Positions 14,441 through 20,432 of a DNA stretch of 25,947 nt are shown here, piece by piece (the first letter of the stretch is position 1; each line of letters opens with the position of its first letter). Position numbers and translations under genes: made by a program. This DNA is from a virus. The stretch is taken from the IMG/VR virus record IMGVR_UViG_3300021963_000581, positions 1 through 25,947 of that record. One strand, given 5' to 3'. The notes under the pieces were generated by a model that saw nothing but the letters and a program-made list of their open reading frames with translations, did no database searches and had not been told where the DNA came from.

Positions 14441-14737
14441 ATGACAAAGGATTATCAACAAATGATGGAGGAGTTGTTCGTGGTGTACTACAAGCAATGC
14501 CCAAAGGAACGAATTAAGTATGCAATATACGACCCAACAAAGACTCAAGGGCATATCGTCTTAGATAATTGGATTGAGATTATCCACTTTACCAATTATC
14601 AGGGAGGGTATGCGATTAAGTTTGCAATTCAACGGGATAATGAAGAGTATTTTTTTAATAGTTATTTAGATGCTAAAAAATATTCAAGTATGCCTCTATA
14701 CGAGTTCAATGAGTATGTATTATCAATCACACTTTAA
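14441..14737 (+). CDS. Unknown early phage protein
   Basis: A 98-residue protein, MTKDYQQMMEELFVVYYKQ..., with aromatic-rich strands (HIVLDNWIEIIHFTNYQGGYAI) and a C-terminal YEFNEYVLSITL. No motif that I can name. Start follows an AACCAAA leader 5 nt after the previous gene; it ends 10 nt before the zinc-finger gene. Confidence 0.6.
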   Translation: MTKDYQQMMEELFVVYYKQCPKERIKYAIYDPTKTQGHIVLDNWIEIIHFTNYQGGYAIKFAIQRDNEEYFFNSYLDAKKYSSMPLYEFNEYVLSITL

Positions 14738-14747
14738 ATCAAATAAA

Positions 14748-15038
14748 ATGACAAGACCAAGCGATGTGTGGGAGTGTGCAAGTTGCTCACGTCCACAAGG
14801 ACGCCACGATATGTGGTTTGAGGATGACTTATGTGAAAGGTGCTACGAGAATCTGCCGAGGTGCAGAGGATGTGACACCAAAGATACCAAGCAGATAGTT
14901 GAGAGCAGATGCGATGCCTATGGGTATGGCACAGGGGATTGGTGCGACAAGTGTTATGACAGCAACAAGTACCCGTATCGTAAGGATAGGTACTTCGACC
15001 CATCGTATGCAGGTGAGAGGTTGGAGGATGATTACTAA
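14748..15038 (+). CDS. Small double zinc-ribbon/finger protein
   Basis: A 96-residue protein from MTRPSDVWECASC. I chose this ATG because it follows the A-rich leader AAATCAAATAAA right after the preceding stop. Four CxxC knuckles are visible: C10/C13, C29/C32, C39/C42 and C66/C69, plus Cys55, enough for two zinc sites. The C-terminus is acidic and aromatic (YRKDRYFDPSYAGERLEDDY). Such proteins bind nucleic acid or other proteins. Its position just before the amidotransferase-cyclotransferase fusion, which itself ends in a cysteine-rich domain, suggests a related adaptor role. Confidence 0.65.
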   Translation: MTRPSDVWECASCSRPQGRHDMWFEDDLCERCYENLPRCRGCDTKDTKQIVESRCDAYGYGTGDWCDKCYDSNKYPYRKDRYFDPSYAGERLEDDY

Positions 15039-15105
15039 AATAAATTTGGCAATGTCGAATTTATGTCTTATCTTCGTTCAATATCAGTTCAATAACAAGG
15101 GTTCT

Positions 15106-15121
15106 GTGTCTTCAAGGACAC
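15106..15121 (+). repeat. GTGTC-TTCAAG-GACAC hairpin before the amidotransferase gene
   Basis: A 5-bp stem with 6-nt loop in a 105-nt gap. The flanks AGGG and CCC match those of the 16278 copy. No ribozyme or tRNA-like element follows; the next gene starts 22 nt later. Confidence 0.65.
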
Positions 15122-15143
15122 TGCCCACAAACAAATTTAGCTT

Positions 15144-16262
15144 ATGTGTGTGATTATTATCAAGCAGAAGGGTAAGAGAATCCCTCGAGAGGTTGCAAAG
15201 ACTTCAGCGAACATCAATCCCCACGGATTGGGTATTATTTGGTTGGACACGTTCGAGGTTACTTACCATCAGTCTACAGCCTACAAGTTGTTAGACACTG
15301 AGCGACCATTCATTGCTCACTTCAGGTATGCCACCATTGGTGCTATCAATAGAGAGAACACGCATCCATTCAGATGCGGTAACAACAAGCAAGAGTGGTT
15401 GATGATGAACGGAACGATTAAGAATCTCGGTGATGCCAAGAAGAGTGACTCAAGAGTGTTGGCGGAGAACTTAGGTGAGATACCAAGACACAAGTGGAAG
15501 CAAGAGTTGGAAGGGTATGAGTGTAGGTTCGTGTCAGTCAACACGCACAGCAAGACGTATCAGATTTACAACAAAGAGTTGTGGACTCAAAGAGATGGTG
15601 TGTGGTACAGCAAGGACAATGTCATTGAGGACAATTTAATTGCTGTTTACGGCACGTTGAAGAAGGGGTATAACAACTACTACAGCTACCTGAGTACGTC
15701 CAAATTTGTGGCTAATGGTGAGACCAAGGATAAGTATCCGCTCATAGTCAGTGGACTACCTTACTTGATTGAGGAGCGTGGAGTAGGTTACAATGTGGAT
15801 GTGGACGTGTTCAGGGTGAGTAACACGACACTAAAGAATCTCGATAGATTGGAGGGTCATCCGGTGTGGTACAAGCGTAAGCAGATAGACATCAAGACCA
15901 AGACCGGAGTGCTTAAGTGTTGGGTGTACTTCAACATCAAAGAGACTGCGGGTGGTAAGGTGTATCACAAGAGTTATTCGCAGAAGGCGAAGCCCCTGAG
16001 TTTTTGGGAGAAGGAGGACGTGGTGGAGAGTAAAAAGTATGAGAGCATATTCAGTAACTATGGCTATGAGGAGCCTAAGAGTGTGTTCCTGACGAGTATA
16101 TTGGACGAGGAGTGTGATGACTGCGAGTTCGACATAGAGAATGAAAAGCCTATATGTGTGAATTGCTTTCAGGACTTACAGCACGATGCGTTCTCAAATT
16201 ATCATTGTAGTGGTTGCGATGAGTGGTTCACTGAGTCTGAGGTTTTACGATTCCAATCTTAG
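15144..16262 (+). CDS. Class II glutamine amidotransferase + gamma-glutamylcyclotransferase + zinc-ribbon fusion
   Basis: A 372-residue three-part protein. Residues 1-about 150 form an Ntn-type glutaminase: Cys2 becomes the N-terminal nucleophile after Met removal, followed by NPHGLGI (25-31), HFRYAT (59-64) and MNG (88-90). Residues about 165-265 are AIG2/GGCT-like: YGTLKKG (169-175, substrate loop) and LDRLEGHP (233-240) with Glu237 in the place of the catalytic acid. The C-terminus has CxxC pairs at 324/327, 338/341 and 355/358, a zinc ribbon. The first part would release ammonia from glutamine; the second cyclises and cleaves gamma-glutamyl amides. With the amidoligase upstream this suggests a phage pathway that builds and edits gamma-glutamyl bonds on an unknown target. 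A hairpin and hammerhead ribozyme follow it. Confidence 0.82.
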   Translation: MCVIIIKQKGKRIPREVAKTSANINPHGLGIIWLDTFEVTYHQSTAYKLLDTERPFIAHFRYATIGAINRENTHPFRCGNNKQEWLMMNGTIKNLGDAKKSDSRVLAENLGEIPRHKWKQELEGYECRFVSVNTHSKTYQIYNKELWTQRDGVWYSKDNVIEDNLIAVYGTLKKGYNNYYSYLSTSKFVANGETKDKYPLIVSGLPYLIEERGVGYNVDVDVFRVSNTTLKNLDRLEGHPVWYKRKQIDIKTKTGVLKCWVYFNIKETAGGKVYHKSYSQKAKPLSFWEKEDVVESKKYESIFSNYGYEEPKSVFLTSILDEECDDCEFDIENEKPICVNCFQDLQHDAFSNYHCSGCDEWFTESEVLRFQS

Positions 16263-16271
16263 ACTTGGCTT

Positions 16272-16299
16272 AGGGTGGTGTCCTCAAAGACACTGCCCT
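16272..16299 (+). repeat. Extended GTGTC-family hairpin before the hammerhead ribozyme
   Basis: The GTGTC-CTCAAA-GACAC core (16278-16293) is extended by tandem G-T wobbles and AGGG/CCCT to a continuous 11-bp stem. It begins 9 nt after the stop codon and its last base is the first base of ribozyme stem III, so ribozyme cleavage after 16304 leaves it at the 3' end of the upstream mRNA. Confidence 0.75.
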
Positions 16300-16350
16300 C
16301 CGTATCGAGATGAGTTGTCTCGACTGATGATTCCGAAAGGATGAAACGGA
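16299..16350 (+). ncRNA. Type III hammerhead self-cleaving ribozyme
   Basis: All core parts are present in order. Stem III is TCCGT (16299-16303) with ACGGA (16346-16350). The cleavage triplet is GTA (16302-16304, NUH rule), then stem I TCGAGA / TCTCGA (16305-16310 / 16318-16323) with a 7-nt loop. The conserved CTGATGA (16324-16330) follows, then stem II TCC / GGA capped by GAAA (16332-16341), then GAAA (16343-16346). Predicted cut is after A16304. The only weak point is a T-T pair at 10.1/11.1 at the base of stem II, where G-C is usual; this may slow cleavage. It lies between the amidotransferase fusion and a small gene starting 22 nt later. Confidence 0.85.
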
Positions 16351-16372
16351 AAGTTAATCAAAACCACAAAAA

Positions 16373-16597
16373 ATGCAAGTATTTAAAATCAACACGAGTG
16401 CGTGGGGGGAAGAAGACTTCTACCTTATGACATCCTTAGATGAGGAGCAAATCAAAAAAATCATTCAGCCAATGGTTGACTACGAAAGGGAGAATGACAT
16501 TATGTACGACAACGAGGACTACATAAATGCTTTAGAGCAGAGGTATCCCAAGGCGACTATTAAACTTTATCAAGACTTTGAACTTATCACATTCTAA
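16373..16597 (+). CDS. Small acidic unknown protein after the ribozyme
   Basis: A 74-residue acidic protein, MQVFKINTSAWGEEDFYLM..., helix-rich in the middle (DEEQIKKIIQPMVDYERENDI). Its start follows AACCACAAAAA 22 nt after the hammerhead, so ribozyme cleavage would place it at the 5' end of a new message. No family recognised. Confidence 0.6.
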   Translation: MQVFKINTSAWGEEDFYLMTSLDEEQIKKIIQPMVDYERENDIMYDNEDYINALEQRYPKATIKLYQDFELITF

Positions 16598-16607
16598 ATT
16601 AAAAAAA

Positions 16608-16739
16608 ATGAAAATTTCAACATCAATCAGGAAAGACGGATTCAAGTTAACAATATTGCCAACGATTCAATACTACTACGCCTATCGTAATGTAGTTTTT
16701 GTATGGCTTAACTATGAATTGCAAATCCATATCATATGA
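16608..16739 (+). CDS. Short unknown protein
   Basis: A 43-residue frame, MKISTSIRKDGFKLTILPT..., rich in Tyr and hydrophobics in its second half (IQYYYAYRNVVFVWLNYEL). It starts after an A-run leader 10 nt past the preceding stop and overlaps the next start (ATATGA). Packing is the only support. Confidence 0.45.
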   Translation: MKISTSIRKDGFKLTILPTIQYYYAYRNVVFVWLNYELQIHII

Positions 16740-16897
16740 CAAAAGAGTTATTATCAGTCATAGCTAATATGCTATTTTTTATTATGATATCACTGCCTAT
16801 AGCTATTATGCTGTATGCAGTGGTAGTTGTAATGAGTTTAGTAAAAGAGTTAATAATCAAAACCAAATCAATATGTCAAAAAATCACTACGAGATGA
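16736..16897 (+). CDS. Short single-span membrane protein
   Basis: A 53-residue frame, MTKELLSVIANMLFF..., with one long hydrophobic stretch (about residues 6-36, LSVIANMLFFIMISLPIAIM and on through YAVVVVMSL) and a basic C-terminus (KELIIKTKS). It overlaps the previous gene by 4 nt and the next by 25 nt. A small early membrane protein could alter host entry or metabolism; nothing in the sequence says which. Confidence 0.45.
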   Translation: MTKELLSVIANMLFFIMISLPIAIMLYAVVVVMSLVKELIIKTKSICQKITTR

Positions 16898-17187
16898 CAC
16901 AGAGTGCTACGGCACAAATCGAAATCGACTTTCTTCGGGATGAGGTAAAGCGATTAAAAGAAAAGTTAAATGACGTGGCAACAGCACGTGCGTTACTAAA
17001 AAGCAAAGGGTACTTTACTGAGAACCTATGGTGCGTTGATGACGTCACTCAAAACTACAAGTGTAGTCGTGACAAGGCTTACGATGTGCTTGACAAAGCA
17101 ATGAGTAACGAGGCAACTATAAACCAAATCTTTTTTGCCATCGATGATGTATGTGACGATTTAGAAATCAAAAAATTAAAAGACTAA
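16873..17187 (+). CDS. Small coiled-coil early phage protein
   Basis: A 104-residue protein. Residues 14-45 are a coiled coil (IEIDFLRDEVKRLKEKLND). Then comes KGYFTENLWCVDDVTQNYKCSRDKAYDVLDKAMSNE, which I recall from small uncharacterised proteins of Bacteroidota and their phages. Its TAA shares the A of the next ATG. Function unknown. Confidence 0.65.
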   Translation: MSKNHYEMTQSATAQIEIDFLRDEVKRLKEKLNDVATARALLKSKGYFTENLWCVDDVTQNYKCSRDKAYDVLDKAMSNEATINQIFFAIDDVCDDLEIKKLKD

Positions 17188-17375
17188 TGAAAAGTAAAAA
17201 AATGCCGATAGCGGTTAAAAAGCAAGTTGATATGTACTTTCTTATGCTCTATGAGTTTATGGGAGACTTTCAGGAGAAGCTAACAAAGGAGTACGAGGCT
17301 ATTCCAAAAAGAAAAAAGAAATTTAGCTACGAACAATTCGTGGTTGCTGTATTCACTAATTTAATATTAAAGTAA
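17187..17375 (+). CDS. Small basic unknown protein
   Basis: A 62-residue protein, MKSKKMPIAVKKQVDMYFLM..., with a lysine-rich patch (PKRKKKFSYEQF) between two hydrophobic helices. It overlaps the previous stop by 1 nt (TAATG) and ends 1 nt before the next gene. No family recognised. Confidence 0.6.
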   Translation: MKSKKMPIAVKKQVDMYFLMLYEFMGDFQEKLTKEYEAIPKRKKKFSYEQFVVAVFTNLILK

Positions 17376-17376
17376 A

Positions 17377-17613
17377 ATGGAAAATCAAATCAATGGTACG
17401 CCAAAGGCGACCTTCTATCTAAACGAGTTGGCATCAGAGATGACAGCTTTATTTATCGAAATCAAGTACGAGGGGCAGAACGTCCCCTTGTACGACATCA
17501 ACAAAGATGAGGACGACAATGGAGAGATGAGTTACACTGAGAAAATTCAAGACGAGTTTAACGAGGTGTATGACAAAGTGGAATCATATTTAATGGAAAA
17601 TAAAATCAACTAA
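17377..17613 (+). CDS. Small acidic unknown protein
   Basis: A 78-residue protein, MENQINGTPKATFYLNELAS..., with a strongly acidic middle (DINKDEDDNGEMSYTEKIQDE). It starts MENQ, as does the next small gene, and both have an AAAATGG start context, suggesting local duplication of the leader. Function unknown. Confidence 0.6.
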   Translation: MENQINGTPKATFYLNELASEMTALFIEIKYEGQNVPLYDINKDEDDNGEMSYTEKIQDEFNEVYDKVESYLMENKIN

Positions 17614-17614
17614 A

Positions 17615-17773
17615 ATGGAAAATCAAAAAACAACAATCGAAGTAAACGTATGTTTTTACGTGGATGAGGCGACAGGTAAGAAGGTTTATGACTTTGAAGA
17701 GATGGCTGATGAGTTTGAGCAGAAGCTATCCGAGTTAGATGAAAGCGTAGTAGTAATGGTATCAATTCAATAA
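17615..17773 (+). CDS. Short acidic unknown protein
   Basis: A 52-residue frame, MENQKTTIEVNVCFYVDEAT..., with strand-like ends (TIEVNVCFYV; ESVVVMVSIQ) around an acidic helix (DFEEMADEFEQKLSELDE), a compact beta-alpha-beta pattern. It starts 1 nt after the preceding stop. No family recognised. Confidence 0.55.
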   Translation: MENQKTTIEVNVCFYVDEATGKKVYDFEEMADEFEQKLSELDESVVVMVSIQ

Positions 17774-17789
17774 AATAAAATCAAATAAA

Positions 17790-18185
17790 ATGGAAATCAA
17801 AATCATCCAAGGAGTAAAGCGAGAAGTCTTAGAAGATGTTTTCGTAACAGCATTAGAAGGTGGCAGTAACTATTGGTACTACCTACCTGAGGATTCAATC
17901 AAAGCAATCCGCAAAGCGGTACCTAAGAGCGAAGACCCGTATCTTAGCACAGCCATTTTAAAGGCTATTTTAGACCACGATGTAAAGGTGCCTATCAATG
18001 ATGCCGAGAACGAAGATGAGGTCATAGGCGTCATTACACGTGGCACTATGCAATCACGATTGCAGTTGCTTGCAGATAGTTCAAACAAGTGGGCATTAGA
18101 AAGACACATTAAAGAAGAAGGGGACGCTGAGTCTGCTGACATTGTGTTCCAATACCTAACAATGGGTGAGGTTGTTTATGGGTAA
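17790..18185 (+). CDS. Conserved-type small phage protein of unknown function
   Basis: A 131-residue protein, MEIKIIQGVKREVLEDVFVT, followed by ALEGGSNYWYYL. The EGGSNYWY motif is one I recall in many small phage proteins without an assigned function. The remainder is helical with an acidic C-terminus (ESADIVFQYLTMGEVVYG). Its start has the AAATCAAATAAAATGG context typical of this phage. Confidence 0.7.
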   Translation: MEIKIIQGVKREVLEDVFVTALEGGSNYWYYLPEDSIKAIRKAVPKSEDPYLSTAILKAILDHDVKVPINDAENEDEVIGVITRGTMQSRLQLLADSSNKWALERHIKEEGDAESADIVFQYLTMGEVVYG

Positions 18186-18211
18186 TTTATTAAAAATTTA
18201 AATTTAAAAAA

Positions 18212-18433
18212 ATGGAGAAGTTTATTGACAGCGGTAGGTTTACAAGAAAAATGGCATTCCTTGATAAGAATCCAATGGAGAAGTTGCTTGATGATTGCAC
18301 TGACGTAGTTCAGTACGAGGGTGGTGCATACATACAAGTTTTAAAGTCGGGTATATTTTATTTAGATGAGAGTTTCAGCAGTCGCTCACTTGATGAAGCG
18401 GAAGTAAAATTGTTGGAAAAAATTAACAAATAA
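18212..18433 (+). CDS. Small unknown early protein
   Basis: A 73-residue protein, MEKFIDSGRFTRKMAFLDKN..., with a mixed strand/helix pattern (GAYIQVLKSGIFYLDES then LDEAEVKLLEKINK). Start preceded by a long A/T-rich leader. No family recognised. Confidence 0.55.
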   Translation: MEKFIDSGRFTRKMAFLDKNPMEKLLDDCTDVVQYEGGAYIQVLKSGIFYLDESFSSRSLDEAEVKLLEKINK

Positions 18434-18489
18434 ATGAACGATATGTGAACATATTGTCGTATGTTTGTTGTCTTAAATTAAATTATATT

Positions 18490-18792
18490 ATGAAACACGA
18501 TGTTTTCAATCAGTACGTAGAAAGGGTTTCAGACTTGTTTGGAATAAGCAAGGACGAAATCTTTTCTAAGTCGAAGAAGAGGGAGTTGGTAGATGCAAGG
18601 CATCTTGTGTACTACCTATGTTCAAAGAGACCTATGCAAGTTACCTATATCCAAAAGTATATGAACGAGGCGGGGTATGACATTAAACACTCATCCATTA
18701 TCCACGGCATCTCTGCGGTTGAGCAGAAGATTGCAGAAGACAAGGACTATGTCTCAGTGGTGAAGGATGTAGAGAGGGCAGTTTTTATTTAG
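18490..18792 (+). CDS. Stand-alone DnaA domain-IV-like DNA-binding protein
   Basis: A 100-residue protein from MKHDVFNQYVERVSDLFGIS (an in-frame ATG at 18445 is less likely, since it would add an unusual CC-containing leader). Residues 11-81 match the C-terminal DNA-binding domain of the replication initiator DnaA: ISKDEIFSKSKKRELVDARHLVYYL followed by a helix-turn-helix with HSSIIHGI in the position of the DnaA signature (DHTTVLHA). There is no AAA+ domain. It would bind DnaA-box-like DNA at the phage or host origin, either to recruit replication proteins or to compete with host DnaA. The next genes encode annealing protein, exonuclease and SSB, so it belongs to a replication-recombination module. 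Confidence 0.78.
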   Translation: MKHDVFNQYVERVSDLFGISKDEIFSKSKKRELVDARHLVYYLCSKRPMQVTYIQKYMNEAGYDIKHSSIIHGISAVEQKIAEDKDYVSVVKDVERAVFI

Positions 18793-18831
18793 TCGGTTAT
18801 CAATCTATCAAATCAAATACAATCAAATCAA

Positions 18832-19479
18832 ATGGAAAAGAAACTTCCGGTTTTCGAGAGGCTATCCGCCATCAACGTCAATGACCACGTTGAAAAGAAA
18901 AGCAATCTAACTTATTTATCTTGGGCTTGGGCTTGGTCAAAGACAAAGACCGAGTGTCCTGATGCCACGTACAAAATCTTAGAGACCGAGTATGACGAGG
19001 CTCTTGGATTTATGTGCCACACTAATGTAACCATCGAGGGCGAGACGCTTGAGATGTGGTTACCGGTGATGGATGGTGCGAACAAGTCAATGAAGAAGAC
19101 TGAGTACAGCTATAGTTCACGCTATGGCGACAAGAAGGTCGAGGCAGCGACAACATTCGACATCAACAAAACCATTATGCGTTGCTTGGTTAAAAACTTA
19201 GCGATGTTTGGGTTGGGGATTTATATCTATGCCGGTGAGGATTTACCTGAGGGAGAGACAAACGTGAAGCCTACAGCCCCATCACAGCCATTGAAAGAGA
19301 TGAAGGCAGATGGGTTACCTGACTTAAAGAAGGGTACTGAGAATTGGGATGCTGTTGTGAAATACGTAACGGCAAACAAGTCGTTAGGTATTACAAAGAT
19401 TGGTGCTCAGTTGGTACGCAAGTACAAGGTAAGCCCTACGTTAAAGAAAGAAATTGCTAACCTAATAACAGCAGAATAA
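18832..19479 (+). CDS. Single-strand annealing protein, Sak3/DUF1071-like
   Basis: A 215-residue protein. Residues 11-40 (LSAINVNDHVEKKSNLTYLS then WAWAWSKTKTECPDATYKI) match the signature of DUF1071, known as Sak3-type phage annealing proteins. DINKTIMRCLVKNLAMFGLGIYIYAGED (about 115-143) is the other conserved block. It would pair complementary single strands in phage recombination. The exonuclease gene starts on the last base of its stop codon (TAATG), the usual annealase-nuclease pairing. The C-terminal 60 residues look like a variable tail. The family call relies on memory of the motif. Confidence 0.78.
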   Translation: MEKKLPVFERLSAINVNDHVEKKSNLTYLSWAWAWSKTKTECPDATYKILETEYDEALGFMCHTNVTIEGETLEMWLPVMDGANKSMKKTEYSYSSRYGDKKVEAATTFDINKTIMRCLVKNLAMFGLGIYIYAGEDLPEGETNVKPTAPSQPLKEMKADGLPDLKKGTENWDAVVKYVTANKSLGITKIGAQLVRKYKVSPTLKKEIANLITAE

Positions 19480-20225
19480 TGGAAGAGCAAGTATCAGAAA
19501 TTATAACGTTGCTCAGAGATGACAACGAGTATTACAATGGGTATGGCAAGAACTATTTATCCAATTCAGACATAGGTGTGTTGCTCAACAATCCTCAGGA
19601 CTTCGGTAAGACCCGTGAGGACAACAAAGCATTTATGGATGGCAGATACTTTCACCAATTAATCTTGGAGCCTGAGAAGGCGAAGGCTATGCCATTTGTA
19701 GATGTGAGCACACGTACAACGAAAGAGTATAAAGCATTCTGCGAAGATAATAACCTACCATTTTGTATGTTAAAGAAGGAGCAAGATGAGATTCAAAACC
19801 TTGTAAGTATTATCAATGGGAACATTGCGTTCTATGATGAGATTTACAAATCAGGTAATGAGTACGAGACTCCGGCAGTTGGAACGATTCAAGGAAGGAT
19901 GTGGAAAGGGAAGGCGGACATCGTTACGGACAATGCAGTGATTGACCTTAAGACTACAAGCGACATTCACAAGTTCAAGTACACTGCTAAGCAGTACAAC
20001 TACGATAGTCAGTGTTATATTTATCAGGAGTTATTTGGTAAGCCATTAGTATTCTATGTAATTGACAAGGGCACCGGAGTTCTTGGTATCTTTAGACCAA
20101 CGGAAGAATTTGTAAAAGGTGGCGAAATAAAAGTAGGAAGAGCGATTGAGATATATGATAAATATTTTAGTGCTTACCCATCAGACGATATAGTTAATTA
20201 CTACATTGACGAGTACTTGTTATAA
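19479..20225 (+). CDS. PD-(D/E)XK exonuclease, RecE/DUF3799-like recombination partner
   Basis: A 248-residue nuclease-fold protein. The N-terminal YLSNSDIGVLLNNPQDF and DGRYFHQLILEPEKA (His59) are typical of RecE-like phage nucleases. The active site reads GKAD (Asp147), IDLKTT (Asp156, Lys158) and YNYDSQCYIYQ (Gln178, Tyr180), i.e. the D-x(n)-(D/E)xK plus QxxxY pattern. It would resect double-stranded ends for the annealing protein encoded directly upstream with a 1-nt overlap. A hairpin and a tRNA-like element follow its stop, marking an mRNA boundary before the SSB-like gene. Confidence 0.82.
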   Translation: MEEQVSEIITLLRDDNEYYNGYGKNYLSNSDIGVLLNNPQDFGKTREDNKAFMDGRYFHQLILEPEKAKAMPFVDVSTRTTKEYKAFCEDNNLPFCMLKKEQDEIQNLVSIINGNIAFYDEIYKSGNEYETPAVGTIQGRMWKGKADIVTDNAVIDLKTTSDIHKFKYTAKQYNYDSQCYIYQELFGKPLVFYVIDKGTGVLGIFRPTEEFVKGGEIKVGRAIEIYDKYFSAYPSDDIVNYYIDEYLL

Positions 20226-20244
20226 TATTGCACCCCCGAAGCAA

Positions 20245-20260
20245 GTGTCCTTAAAGACAC
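20245..20260 (+). repeat. GTGTC-CTTAAA-GACAC hairpin after the exonuclease gene
   Basis: A 5-bp stem with 6-nt loop, 19 nt after the stop codon and 4 nt before tRNA-like element C. Same family as 12863 and 16278. Confidence 0.7.
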
Positions 20261-20264
20261 AGGA

Positions 20265-20355
20265 TGTCAGATAGCTTAATGGTCATAATTAAATTGACCC
20301 TTGAGGAATTAGAGCACTCGCAAGAGATGGTGTGGGTTCGATTCCCACTCTGACG
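20265..20355 (+). ncRNA. tRNA-like structure C with D-loop insertion and GNRA mini-arm instead of anticodon arm
   Basis: The 7-bp acceptor TGTCAGA / TCTGACG (20265-20271 / 20349-20355, last pair T-G) is followed by T8-A9 (TA). The D-stem GCTT / GAGC (20274-20277 / 20312-20315) has the D-loop motif AATGG, and the T-arm GTGGG / CCCAC (20332-20336 / 20344-20348) has the loop TTCGATT. The spacer before the T-arm is 5 nt, as in tRNA. Two things break the tRNA: about 26 extra nt in the D-loop (from 20284 to about 20309), and an anticodon arm cut to CTC-GCAA-GAG (20317-20326), a GNRA hairpin. The 3' end reads ACAAC, not CCA. A degenerate tRNA or a tRNA with an insert are alternatives. Confidence 0.65.
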
Positions 20356-20374
20356 ACAACTAATTTTTAACTTA

Positions 20375-20412
20375 GCCTCAGAGGTTAATGATTGGTATAA
20401 ATAGACTGAGGC
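20375..20412 (+). repeat. 7-bp inverted repeat in the leader of the SSB-like gene
   Basis: GCCTCAG (20375-20381) and CTGAGGC (20406-20412) are perfect complements with a 24-nt loop, ending 20 nt before the start codon. It could control translation of the SSB-like gene or shape the 5' end after processing of element C. Confidence 0.5.
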
Positions 20413-20432
20413 AAACAATAAATTTAAACACT

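Noticed and set aside
15052-15153. A 33-codon frame before the amidotransferase gene
   Set aside because: It overlaps the amidotransferase start and spans the GTGTC hairpin; nothing else supports translation.
18460-18467. TATGTTTG as a promoter for the DnaA-like gene
   Set aside because: Matches the -7 consensus, but no TTG at the right distance upstream, and the gene sits in a long operon.
18698-18706. TTATCCACG, a DnaA-box-like 9-mer inside the DnaA-like gene, and TTATCCACT at 14580
   Set aside because: Each is a single imperfect box within coding sequence (codons for Ile-His), not a cluster; not enough for an origin call.
20265-20355. Ordinary tRNA gene
   Set aside because: No 7-nt anticodon loop can be drawn; the anticodon position is a 4-nt GNRA loop and the D-loop carries extra sequence.
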